From contig NZ_FOUS01000022.1 in the NCBI RefSeq assembly GCF_900114915.1, forward strand, positions 62,001-126,000: 64,000 nucleotides of DNA, given 5' to 3'. Position numbers and translations under genes: made by a program. Position 1 is the stretch's first letter; every line of letters begins with the position of its first letter. Positions 16,354 through 24,375 of the stretch are shown piece after piece. Source of the stretch: Bradyrhizobium sp. Rc3b (GTDB lineage: Bacteria; Pseudomonadota; Alphaproteobacteria; Rhizobiales; Xanthobacteraceae). The notes under the pieces are model-generated. The model searched no databases. It was not told the DNA's origin and was given only the letters and a program-made list of their open reading frames with translations.

Positions 16354-16692
16354 TTAATGGGCGGGTGGCAGCGGCATACGCGTTAGGAGCGTTATCAAGC
16401 CGTCCCAGATCTTGTTCATTATGAAGCCGAAGATTGTGGCAGCGATAGCCAGTACGACACCAGTTGCGAATATGATGTGACTGATCCTGTCGAGTTTTTT
16501 GCTCTGTTTGTCTGACGATCCTTTCAAGTGCCCGACATCCGATTTCAACTCGCCGAGCGCCTGCTGCATTTGCATCATCGACTCGACGAGATGCATGGTG
16601 CTGACGGTTTGCGCCAATACAGGAGGAGGTACTTCGGGAAAGGTTTTCGGCGTAGCGTCTTGCGACACATCCTGCTTTGGAGACCTAGCCAC
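16354..16692 (-). CDS. Coiled-coil protein with one C-terminal membrane helix
   Basis: Encodes 112 residues: a Pro-rich start, a heptad-like coiled coil (about 35-70, MMQMQQALGELKSDVGHLKG), one membrane segment (about 73-95, IIFATGVVLAIAATIFGFIM) and a short tail. The ATG lies 8 bases inside the end of the preceding small gene, so translation is coupled. The build suggests a membrane-anchored oligomer. No homologous family is recognised. Confidence 0.55.
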   Translation of the reverse strand: MARSPKQDVSQDATPKTFPEVPPPVLAQTVSTMHLVESMMQMQQALGELKSDVGHLKGSSDKQSKKLDRISHIIFATGVVLAIAATIFGFIMNKIWDGLITLLTRMPLPPAH

Positions 16693-16957
16693 CGGGCATC
16701 TCCGCCTTCGCTTTTATCCAGTCCCAAATCTCGGTGGTTGCTCGCCCGTAATAGTTGGCCATGCTGAAGATCATAGCGGGGCCTGTATCATTCTCAGGTG
16801 TGACTCGAAGTTTGTTCGAGACGTCTTGGGCTGTGCCAGCGGCTGATACGAGCCATTCGCGATCACCGACCCTAAGAAAATTTCCGGGAAAGGCGCGGGA
16901 CATTGCCGCTTCCATCTTCGCGGGTTCGGCAACTCGAAAGACGACGAAGATTGTCAT
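16685..16957 (-). CDS. Small alpha/beta protein (90 aa), coupled to a coiled-coil membrane protein
   Basis: Encodes 90 residues starting MTIFVVFRVAEPAKMEAAMS, then FLRVGDREWLVSAAGTAQDV and IWDWIKAKAEMPGG. The alternation of a strand, helix, short strand pair (REWLVSA) and helix resembles small ferredoxin-fold proteins of the SinR/Cas2-like kind, but this is a weak impression from pattern alone. The end overlaps the next gene by 8 bases, so the two products are probably made in fixed ratio. Confidence 0.5.
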   Translation of the reverse strand: MTIFVVFRVAEPAKMEAAMSRAFPGNFLRVGDREWLVSAAGTAQDVSNKLRVTPENDTGPAMIFSMANYYGRATTEIWDWIKAKAEMPGG

Positions 16958-17516
16958 GGCTCAGGGGATACTCGATTGCCGATGAGAGTTCGTCAAGTCG
17001 CGAAAAGCAGAGCGCGTTCCGACCTACCCCGTTGGGCCTGCCGGAACTATTGCGCTTGCCACTAGCAAATCAGCGTCCACATGTCACCCGCCGGCTCTCA
17101 ACGGGACCACGGTTGCTGACGCCATCGACGAGCCCCCCAAATGAGCCGCCCATAGGTCCAGGGCCTTGAGCGAGTGAAGGTCGGTGAAACGGGGCATCGG
17201 ATTCCGGCTTCGGGGTTCGGCGCGCGGCTTCCCAGAGGGAACTTTTGCACCAAGGCTTGTTCGTTCCTTTGTGTTCTGGACAAGCCTGGAGGCGGCGGCA
17301 ATTAAAGAGTTAGATCAATGGGTTACGCCAGGGACGCAGCCCAGGCAGTCTCAGAACTTAAATATTTGGAAATTCGAGTCCTCCACGAAGCGGCCGCTGC
17401 TTCTATGGCCGCTTGGCGCCTACCCAACTTTACCCAGTCGCGCTCGTATCCGGGCTTATGAGCCATTTTACTTGGATCTAGACCTCCAAACGTCCTGAAA
17501 CGTCTAGGAGGAAGTC
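16958..17516. other. Non-coding stretch
   Basis: No convincing gene. The longest open frame (17184-17498) has random composition and no ribosome-binding site. The only clear signal is the AGGAGGA at 17506-17512 belonging to the next gene. Confidence 0.5.
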
Positions 17517-18767
17517 GTGTCTCACCGTTGCGCGGGCGACCATAGGTCGGTCCGGGATGGTCACGCCTCTCATCTCGCGGGCAAGGTCGCGATTATCGCA
17601 ACCTTGGACACAAAGGGCCGCGAAAGCGCTTATCTCGCGCGCGTCATCGAACAATCGGGCCGCAAGACTCTTACGATTGATGTAGGCACATCAAACAGGA
17701 GGTGCAGAAGCGAGGCGGATAGCAGCGATGAACGGGTGGCTGCACCCGCTGAGCTCTTACGCGAAATAGCTGCAAGCGCGCGCGAAGAAGTCAAGGAACT
17801 CCTGCGATCCGGTGCGATCGACGCTGTTGTCGGAGTGGCGGGCGGCAAAGGCAGCGCAGTCTTCGCTGAAGTTGCATCGGATTTGCCGTATGGCTTCCCA
17901 AAGCTGCTGGTGAGCAGCGCGAGGCCTGCCCTCCTGGCCGAACTCGCCCTCCACAACGACATCCTCCTCTATCCGACCCTGGTCGATCTTTTCGGGATCA
18001 ATGCGTTCACCGAACGCGTTCTCGACAACGCAGGGCGGGCCATTGCGGCGATGCGCTATGTGCCCGCTCGAGAGCGGCGGAAGAGAAAGACTGTAGCGAT
18101 CACGGCCTTTGGCGTGACGACGCCGGCGGCAAATCGCTGTGTAGCGCGGCTGGCAGAGGCAGGCGTCGACGCGATTGTCTTTCCGGCCAATGGCGCTGGG
18201 GGTCGCAAGATGGAGCAGCTCGTGTCCGCCGGTGAATTCGATGCGGTGATCGATTTGACCACAACCGAGCTCGCTGACGAGCTGGTCGGCGGCACGGCCA
18301 GTGCAGGTCCGGATCGGCTCAAAGCAGCTTCTCACCGCATGATTCCTCAGCTTATCGCTCCGGGAGCTGTCGACATGGTGAACTTTGGCCCTCCCTCGAG
18401 CGTGCCTGCCGAGTTCAAGGGGCGCCAATTCTATTCGCATACCCCCTTCACGACACTCATGCGCACGACGGTCTCGGAGAACGAGCGCATAGGCAGGCTC
18501 ACAGCAGAGCGCCTTTCGCAAGCAAAGGCGCCCGCCCTCGTGTTGTGGCCGGCCAAGGGGGTGTCTGACTATGACCGGGACGGTGGAATCTTCCGAAACC
18601 CTGAAGCGGATAGAGCCTGGTTCGACGCTGTCAGGCAAAACCTACCGCCCTCGATCGTCGCCCGCGAGCTGGATTGTCACATCAACGATCCGCAATTTGC
18701 CGACGCGGCCGCATCGTGGACCGTCGAACGATTGACACCAGGAGGGTCACCCCGTGCGGATGTTTGA
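17517..18767 (+). CDS. Tm-1-like ATP-binding domain protein (UPF0261)
   Basis: A UPF0261/Tm-1-like protein of 416 residues. The start is a GTG at 17517 with a strong AGGAGGA (17506-17512). Family landmarks are IATLDTKGRESAYLARVIEQ near residue 23, VVGVAGGKGSA near 102, FGVTTPAANR near 200, and FGPPSSVPAEFKGRQFYSH near 294-312. The next gene encodes the TIM-barrel that in the plant resistance protein Tm-1 is fused to this same domain, and the two overlap by 14 bases. A third overlapping gene is an FAD oxidoreductase. The biochemical activity of bacterial members is poorly defined; binding of ATP is the family expectation. Confidence 0.9.
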   Translation: MSHRCAGDHRSVRDGHASHLAGKVAIIATLDTKGRESAYLARVIEQSGRKTLTIDVGTSNRRCRSEADSSDERVAAPAELLREIAASAREEVKELLRSGAIDAVVGVAGGKGSAVFAEVASDLPYGFPKLLVSSARPALLAELALHNDILLYPTLVDLFGINAFTERVLDNAGRAIAAMRYVPARERRKRKTVAITAFGVTTPAANRCVARLAEAGVDAIVFPANGAGGRKMEQLVSAGEFDAVIDLTTTELADELVGGTASAGPDRLKAASHRMIPQLIAPGAVDMVNFGPPSSVPAEFKGRQFYSHTPFTTLMRTTVSENERIGRLTAERLSQAKAPALVLWPAKGVSDYDRDGGIFRNPEADRAWFDAVRQNLPPSIVARELDCHINDPQFADAAASWTVERLTPGGSPRADV

Positions 18768-19623
18768 TCGGGCCGAAATACGCGCAAAGATCACAGCTCA
18801 AGTTGCGGCGGGAAAAGCAGTGCTTGCCGCGGCGAGCAGTTGCGGGCTCGTGGCAAAATGCGCAACTCTCGGCGGGGCTGACATGCTCGTGGTCTACAGC
18901 ACTGGGTTATCGCGGTTGATGGGGCTGCCGACGAGCCGGATCGGCGATTCCAATGCGCGGACGCTTGAGCTGGCGGCGGAGATCCGCAATGTCGTCTCCT
19001 CCGTTCCTGTTATAGGCGGTATCGAGGCCTGGGATCCCCTCCGGCTCGACCTTGATGATCTTCTGGACAAGTTCTGGGCTGCCGGCTTCTCCGGCGTGAT
19101 CAACTACCCGACCATTTCAACGATGGGTGAGAAATGGCGCGAGCGTCGAGAGCGCGTCGGGCTCGGCTTTGAGCGTGAAGTTGAGATGATCGCGGCGGCC
19201 CGCAAGAAGAACATCTTCTCGCTCGCCTATGTGGCAAGCCCGCATGACGCCAAGGCGATGGCGTCCGCGGGAGCCGACTGCATCGTCCCACATGTCGGCG
19301 CAACGCGCGGCGGGCTTGTGGGACATGAGGAGGGGCAGTCGATTGAAGAGGCCATCAGGCGCATCAACGACATCAATGCTGCAGCTCAAGCTGTCCGCCC
19401 GGACGTCACCCTTCTCTGCCATGGCGGGGCAATCGCTGAGCCCCAGGATACCTCGGAAGTCTACCGATCGACTGAATGTGTCGGCTTCGTTGGCGCCTCC
19501 TCGATCGAACGGATCCCGATCGAGCGGGCGGTGAAGGCTGCAACCGAAGAATTCAAAGCCATTCCGCTCCCGCGAGAGCGTCAGCTTTCACGGCAGAATC
19601 TGCACCGAGGCACGGATGAATAG
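18754..19623 (+). CDS. TIM-barrel protein of the phosphoenolpyruvate hydrolase family
   Basis: A PEP-hydrolase/TIM-barrel signal-transduction family protein of 289 residues. Landmarks are VIGGIEAWDPLRLDLDDLLD, FSGVINYPTISTM, CIVPHVGATRGGLVG and the phosphate-binding turn FVGASSIER. It starts at a GTG inside the end of the Tm-1-like gene (14-base overlap) and overlaps the following flavoprotein gene by 8 bases. The enzyme name comes from the family; catalysis on PEP is not proven for members like this. The same domain is the sensor part of the regulator at 2885-4639 and of the short protein at 4644-5255. Confidence 0.88.
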   Translation: MRMFDRAEIRAKITAQVAAGKAVLAAASSCGLVAKCATLGGADMLVVYSTGLSRLMGLPTSRIGDSNARTLELAAEIRNVVSSVPVIGGIEAWDPLRLDLDDLLDKFWAAGFSGVINYPTISTMGEKWRERRERVGLGFEREVEMIAAARKKNIFSLAYVASPHDAKAMASAGADCIVPHVGATRGGLVGHEEGQSIEEAIRRINDINAAAQAVRPDVTLLCHGGAIAEPQDTSEVYRSTECVGFVGASSIERIPIERAVKAATEEFKAIPLPRERQLSRQNLHRGTDE

Positions 19624-21388
19624 CCCAATCGAATTGAAGCCCAATGCCGCTTCCTTCTCCAAAGCGAGCAAGCCAACGCATGATTTGGAGACGGACGTGC
19701 TCGTGATCGGCAGCGGCGCGGCTGGACTGTCCGCAGCGCTCTATGCAGCAAAAGCCGGACTTCGCGTGACCGTGTGCGAGAAGTCTGACCGGCTCGGTGG
19801 CACGACGGCCCTGTCGAACGGCATGATCTGGGTTCCATGCTCAATGCAGGCCCGAGCGGCGAACATCGATGATTCGATTGCGAATGCGAAGATCTATCTG
19901 CAACACGAACTTGGCAACTACTATCGCTCCGAGTTCGTGGACGCCTATCTAGAAGACGGCCCAACGGCCCTCGCCAGCTTGGAGAATGGGAGTGCAGTCA
20001 AGTTCACACTGGCCTCCGCTCCGGATTATCATTCCAGCCAAATCGGCGGGGCCACCAAGGGGCGGGCGCTGAGCCCAGCACCTTACGACGGACGGCTTCT
20101 CGGCAAGGATTTCGACCTGATAGGTGATCCGATTCGCGTCGTGCTCGGCGGCATGATGATTTCGTCCGGCGAGGTGAGAAGCTTCCTCAACCCTTTCCAG
20201 TCGGCTGCCTCGCTCAAACACGTCCTGCGCCGAGTCAGCCGCTACGTAGGCGACCGGCTGCGCTACAGGAGGGGCACCGAACTCAGTGGCGGCAATGCGC
20301 TGATCGCGCGGTTATTGGTAAGCCTGCGCAGATATGGGGTTGAAACCTGGCCCCGCTGCCCGGCGGTAGATCTGACGAGGGAGGGAGGGAGAGTTACTGG
20401 CGCGGTCCTCAACCGGGATGGCAGGGACATCCGCGTCCGCGCCTCGCACGGAGTGATCCTGGCAACCGGTGGCTTTGCGCGGAACGGTCAATTGCGAGCC
20501 AAGCTCAGCGGAGCCCACCAGCACAATGATACGCTCGCCCACAGCGACGTGACCGGCGACGGTATTGCGCTTGCGGGCAAGCTCGGAGCGGCGATCGATA
20601 ATGACGTGGCATCGAGCGGCTTCTGGACGCCCGTCTCGATACTCAGGAACGGCCGCTCCTCGCAAGTGGTCCCGTACGGCTGGCTCGATCGTGGCCGTCC
20701 AGGCGTCATCGCGGTGGGGCCAAATGCCAAGCGCTTCGTCAATGAATCCAATTCGTATCATGATATCTGCCTTGCCATGTTCAACAACGGTTATCCGGCG
20801 GACAAGCGCTTCTATTTCATCTGCGACAAGGAATTTGTCCGCCTCAGGGGCATGGGACATCTGCTCCCCTGGCCATGGACATTGAGTATCAAAAAGTATG
20901 CCCGGTTGGGCTACATCGAGATCGGCCGGACTATTGCAGAGCTTGCAGGGGAATTGGGGCTCGATCCCAACGAGCTCCAAAAGACCGTTGACGAACACAA
21001 TGCCCACGCAGCTGAAGGACGCGATCCGCTCTTCAACCGCGGTGAATCGGCTTTCAACCGCACGCTTGGAGATCCGGCGATAGGAAAGAAGAACCCGAAC
21101 CTTGGGCCTATCAAGAGCGGCCCATTCATCGCGCTCCCAATTGTCCCGGCAACCCTTGGGACGGCGACCGGCCTCTCAACTGATGCAGAGGGACAGGTCC
21201 TGAATGGAAATGGGGCGCCGATTGCAGGTCTTTATGCCTGCGGCAATGACATGACCTCGCCAATGCGTGGAATCTATCCTGGGGCAGGCATTACGATCGG
21301 GCCGGCGATTGTGTTCGCCTACCGCGCGATCGACAGCATCGTGCGGTCGGCGCGACAGGAGCAGCCCGCGGCGGCATCCGGAGTGTAA
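19616..21388 (+). CDS. FAD-dependent oxidoreductase, fumarate reductase/KstD-like
   Basis: A flavoprotein of 590 residues in the fumarate-reductase/3-ketosteroid dehydrogenase superfamily. The FAD-binding motif VLVIGSGAAGLSAALYAAKA lies near residues 28-47, followed by EKSDRLGGTTALSNGMIWV. ILATGGFARN is near 283, and the C-terminal FAD contact GLYACGNDMTSPMRGIYPGA is near 537-556. The GTTALSNG block and the overall length are typical of dehydrogenases that introduce or remove a double bond next to a carbonyl. It ends the overlapping three-gene operon, so it probably acts on the ligand handled by the TIM-barrel protein. The substrate cannot be named. Confidence 0.9.
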   Translation: MNSPIELKPNAASFSKASKPTHDLETDVLVIGSGAAGLSAALYAAKAGLRVTVCEKSDRLGGTTALSNGMIWVPCSMQARAANIDDSIANAKIYLQHELGNYYRSEFVDAYLEDGPTALASLENGSAVKFTLASAPDYHSSQIGGATKGRALSPAPYDGRLLGKDFDLIGDPIRVVLGGMMISSGEVRSFLNPFQSAASLKHVLRRVSRYVGDRLRYRRGTELSGGNALIARLLVSLRRYGVETWPRCPAVDLTREGGRVTGAVLNRDGRDIRVRASHGVILATGGFARNGQLRAKLSGAHQHNDTLAHSDVTGDGIALAGKLGAAIDNDVASSGFWTPVSILRNGRSSQVVPYGWLDRGRPGVIAVGPNAKRFVNESNSYHDICLAMFNNGYPADKRFYFICDKEFVRLRGMGHLLPWPWTLSIKKYARLGYIEIGRTIAELAGELGLDPNELQKTVDEHNAHAAEGRDPLFNRGESAFNRTLGDPAIGKKNPNLGPIKSGPFIALPIVPATLGTATGLSTDAEGQVLNGNGAPIAGLYACGNDMTSPMRGIYPGAGITIGPAIVFAYRAIDSIVRSARQEQPAAASGV

Positions 21389-21529
21389 GCCGAGTGTTCT
21401 CTCCTGTTCGCCCGCGACGACCGACCAGCGCCAAAGCAAGGTGCGGACGGCCAACCAGCACCGCTATAAAAACCTTATGAGCCCTGCCGGGCTCCATGCG
21501 ACTATGATCTCATGATCTGGAAGGACACG

Positions 21530-21580
21530 ATGCGCCGCTCACGCCACGCCAAGATCGTCGCAAGCGTCGGCCCGTATCAA
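21530..21580 (+). pseudogene. Pyruvate kinase N-terminus remnant
   Basis: After GGAAGGACACG, an ATG at 21530 opens MRRSRHAKIVASVGP, which matches the start of bacterial pyruvate kinases (usual form MRRxRxxKIVATLGP). Homology stops after about 18 residues. It appears to be a scar of recombination or deletion next to another fragment (21611-21736). Confidence 0.5.
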
Positions 21581-21610
21581 AGCTCACCGGGAGGCACTTG
21601 TGAGCCCCCG

Positions 21611-21736
21611 GTGATGCTGAACTGGTCGGTGAAGGAGTTCGCCGACCGAAGGGGGTTGTCATGCGCCGTCATCAGGCGGCTAGAAGAGGATAATGACACG
21701 CCTCCGGCGTCCGACGAGTTGCTTCAAACCTTGTAA
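21611..21736 (+). pseudogene. XRE-type helix-turn-helix fragment
   Basis: The frame reads VMLNWSVKEFADRRGLS, CAVIRRLEEDNDTPPASDEL and LQTL before a TAA. This is the helix-turn-helix core of a family of small XRE regulators common in rhizobia (normally A-L-L-x-W-S-V-x-E-L-A-D-R-A-G-L-S). The frame is joined to the pyruvate kinase scar upstream and lacks the usual C-terminus. The remaining 560 bases to the next gene hold no gene I can support. Confidence 0.5.
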
Positions 21737-22294
21737 AACACGTTTGCGGGTGAATTGGTTCTAACCTTCCGCTGGTTGGCAAGGCAGCTGTTCGGCCGCA
21801 ATGAGCTTTCCAGTACTGAACTAACAGCCTGCGGCATAATCAGGTGGTGGGTCATTTCGCCTGATTTCCTCCCATGGTTCGACATCGTTCGCCGCGGAAC
21901 GCGTTTGTGCCCCTGCCACGGGGTTAGGGCATGCGGATAGCGCTCGTATCAGTATTGGCCGCATCGAAATTGCGCTGGCGCGAACGTTAGCGACCCGCCG
22001 GCGGGCACTCTTTGACGCGGGCGCAATGTCGGTTGCGCCCGCGAACATTACTCAACATTACTCAGATCTCGCCGACGTTTCTCTAGGAAATCTCGCGCTG
22101 CGTGTCGTGAATGAAGTGTCGACAGGCGAGCCGCCCAAGAAGCTCACGTTCGCATGCAACTCCCATTGCCGGGATGACCTTCCAGGAGCGCTCTCGTGGC
22201 AGCAGCCCTTCGCATTCCAATAAGTAGCTCACGCCTTCAAGCGGTCGGCGTGAAGCGGATGTGCTCGCAATCGCCGGGAATGTGACGCAGCAGC

Positions 22295-23158
22295 ATGGAT
22301 ACGCTACCTATCGCCATGTTCGAGATCTTGAGCTTCGGCGCGATCGTTGTGCTGGTCGTGCTCGGCCTCGGAATCATTGCCAGCATGATGGGTATCTTCA
22401 ACTTCGCCCAGGGCGAGTTCGTCCTGCTCGGCGCCTATGTCACTTATCTCGTGCACAGCGTCGGTTTGCCGGTCCCGCTCGGCATGCTTGCCGCGCCCGT
22501 CGTGGTCGGCGCGCTTGGTTTCATCCTGGAAAAGCTCGTGGTTCGACGGTTTTACGCCGCTCCAATCGTCGCCATGCTTGGCACCTATGCGCTCGGGCTG
22601 ATCATTCGCGAAGCAGTGCGCGGCCTGACCGGCGGACTCTATCTATCGGTGCCGGAGCCAATCAGTGGCTCTATCACGATCGGTAGTCTGCATTTCGCCG
22701 CCTGGCGTTGCGTCATCGTCATCATCACTTTGCTGGTGATGGCCGCGAGCCATGCACTGCTCGCCTACACCTCGTTCGGCCTGCGGGTCCGCGCCTCGCT
22801 GGAGAACCCGTCTCTGGCGCGCGCCTCGGGCATCTCCACGGGCATGATCTACAGCCTCACCTTTGCGTTTGGTGCCGCGCTCGCGGGCCTCGCCGGCGCG
22901 CTGATCGTGCCGGTCTTTTCACTGTTCGCCGATCTCGGCATTCGCTTTCTTATCCAGGGTTTTGTTGCCGTCATGGTCGGCGGCGTCGGGTCCTTCGCGG
23001 GCCCGGTCGCAGGCGCCAGCGTCATCGGTACGCTCAGTGCCTGGCTGCCTTGGCTGATGTCACCGGTCATCGCCGACGTTCTGGTGTTCGTGCTCGCCAT
23101 CATTTTAATCAAGGTCCGGCCGCAAGGCCTAGTTTCGGGAAGAGGGGTCAACCGATGA
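22295..23158 (+). CDS. Branched-chain/urea-type ABC transporter permease (LivH-like)
   Basis: An inner-membrane permease of 287 residues with about eight hydrophobic segments. It contains the family blocks MMGIFNFAQGEFVLLGAYVT (about 32-51), RVRASLENPSLARASGIST (about 167) and AVMVGGVGSFAGPVAGA (about 226), the last being the ATPase-coupling loop. It opens a five-gene operon in which every gene overlaps the next by 4 to 14 bases or by one base. The ribosome-binding site is weak. With the other subunits it imports an amino acid, amide or urea-like compound. Confidence 0.93.
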   Translation: MDTLPIAMFEILSFGAIVVLVVLGLGIIASMMGIFNFAQGEFVLLGAYVTYLVHSVGLPVPLGMLAAPVVVGALGFILEKLVVRRFYAAPIVAMLGTYALGLIIREAVRGLTGGLYLSVPEPISGSITIGSLHFAAWRCVIVIITLLVMAASHALLAYTSFGLRVRASLENPSLARASGISTGMIYSLTFAFGAALAGLAGALIVPVFSLFADLGIRFLIQGFVAVMVGGVGSFAGPVAGASVIGTLSAWLPWLMSPVIADVLVFVLAIILIKVRPQGLVSGRGVNR

Positions 23159-24375
23159 TCAACGCCAGCCGTCAACTGAGCCGCCGCCGCTTTCTCGGCA
23201 ATTTTGCCTTCGCTTCGGCTGCCATCGCGGCGGGCCCGGGCAGCTGGGTGATTCGTCCGGACTGGGCAAATGCTGCGGAAGGCCCGATCAGGCTCGGCAT
23301 TGCTACCGATCTTACGGGGTCCCTCGGCTTTGCCGGCAACACCGACGCCAATGTCGCTCGCATGCTGGTCAAGGAGATCAACGACTCCGGCGGCCTGTTG
23401 GGACGCCCGATCGAACTGCTGATTGAGGATACTGCCTCCGACGAATCCGTTGCCGTAGGAAATGTGCGCAAGCTGATTCAGCGCGACAAGGTCGACTTGG
23501 TGATCGGCGGTATCTCGAGTTCGATGCGCAATGCGATCAAGGACGTCATTATCTCTCGCGGCAAAACGCTCTATATCTATCCGGAAGGTTATGAAGGCAA
23601 AGAGTGCACGCCCTATCTGTTCTGCACCGGGCCGGTACCGGCTCAGAATTGCGACCAGTTCATTCCCTGGTTGATCAAAAATGGTGGCAAACGCTTTGCC
23701 TTGCCTGGTTCCAATTATGTTTGGCCGCAAACAATTAACACCTATGCGCGTAAGGTGATCGAGAGCAGCGGTGGCGAAGTCGTCTTTGAAGAATACTACC
23801 CGCTCGATCAGATCGACTTTTCCTCTACGGTTAGCCGCATCATATCCAACAAAGTAGACGTGGTTTTCAACGCCATTGTTCCGCCCGGCGTTAGCCCGTT
23901 CTTCAAGCAGCTCTACCAAGCCGGCTTCTCAAAAAACGGCGGGCGACTGGGCTGCGTCTATTACGACGAAAACTTCCTGGAAATGAACCAAGCCCACGAG
24001 ATTGAAGGGCTTGCGAGCAGCCTCGACTACTACAAGGTGCTCGCGGCGGAGGATCCAGTGAGCGCCAGGATCCAATCGGCTTACGACAAACAATTCCCTG
24101 CCAAGTTCAGGTTCTCGGCAGGCAGCGCCGCTACCGGCACCTATCGCGGACTGAAGCTATGGGAGGCTGCAGTGAAGGAGGCTGGTACAATTGACCGCGA
24201 CTCGGTAGCCGCCGCCCTCGACCACGCGAAGATTGCGGAAGGGCCGGGCGGGCCTGCCGAGATGGCGCCCGGCAGGCGCCACTGCAGGATGAACATGTAC
24301 ATTGGAGTGGCGAAGGGCGGCCAGTACGAGATTGTCGCGCGTAGCGCCGGCCTGGTCGATCCGAAGGAGTGCTGA
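23155..24375 (+). CDS. Periplasmic substrate-binding protein, AmiC/UrtA type, Tat signal
   Basis: A solute-binding protein of 406 residues starting at ATG 23155 in an ATGA overlap with the permease gene. A twin-arginine signal (SRRRFLGNFAFASAAIAAGP) is at the N-terminus. The mature part has the Peripla_BP_6 pattern (IRLGIATDLTGSLGFAGNTD, GGLLGRPIELLIEDTASDES). TPYLFCTGPVPAQNCDQFIP and the ending region resemble the AmiC/UrtA branch that binds short amides or urea better than LivJ. A decayed paralogue lies at 28341-29563. Confidence 0.92.
   Translation: MINASRQLSRRRFLGNFAFASAAIAAGPGSWVIRPDWANAAEGPIRLGIATDLTGSLGFAGNTDANVARMLVKEINDSGGLLGRPIELLIEDTASDESVAVGNVRKLIQRDKVDLVIGGISSSMRNAIKDVIISRGKTLYIYPEGYEGKECTPYLFCTGPVPAQNCDQFIPWLIKNGGKRFALPGSNYVWPQTINTYARKVIESSGGEVVFEEYYPLDQIDFSSTVSRIISNKVDVVFNAIVPPGVSPFFKQLYQAGFSKNGGRLGCVYYDENFLEMNQAHEIEGLASSLDYYKVLAAEDPVSARIQSAYDKQFPAKFRFSAGSAATGTYRGLKLWEAAVKEAGTIDRDSVAAALDHAKIAEGPGGPAEMAPGRRHCRMNMYIGVAKGGQYEIVARSAGLVDPKEC

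Noticed and set aside
17757..18638. 293-codon minus-strand frame
   Set aside because: Antisense shadow of the Tm-1-like gene, without a recognisable pattern.
22708..23154. Upstream extension of the binding-protein frame
   Set aside because: It overlaps the LivH-like gene in another frame; the Tat signal and ATGA overlap place the start at 23155.
22849..23919. 356-codon minus-strand frame
   Set aside because: It lies opposite the LivH-like and binding-protein genes, both of which are clear family members; it is a high-GC shadow.
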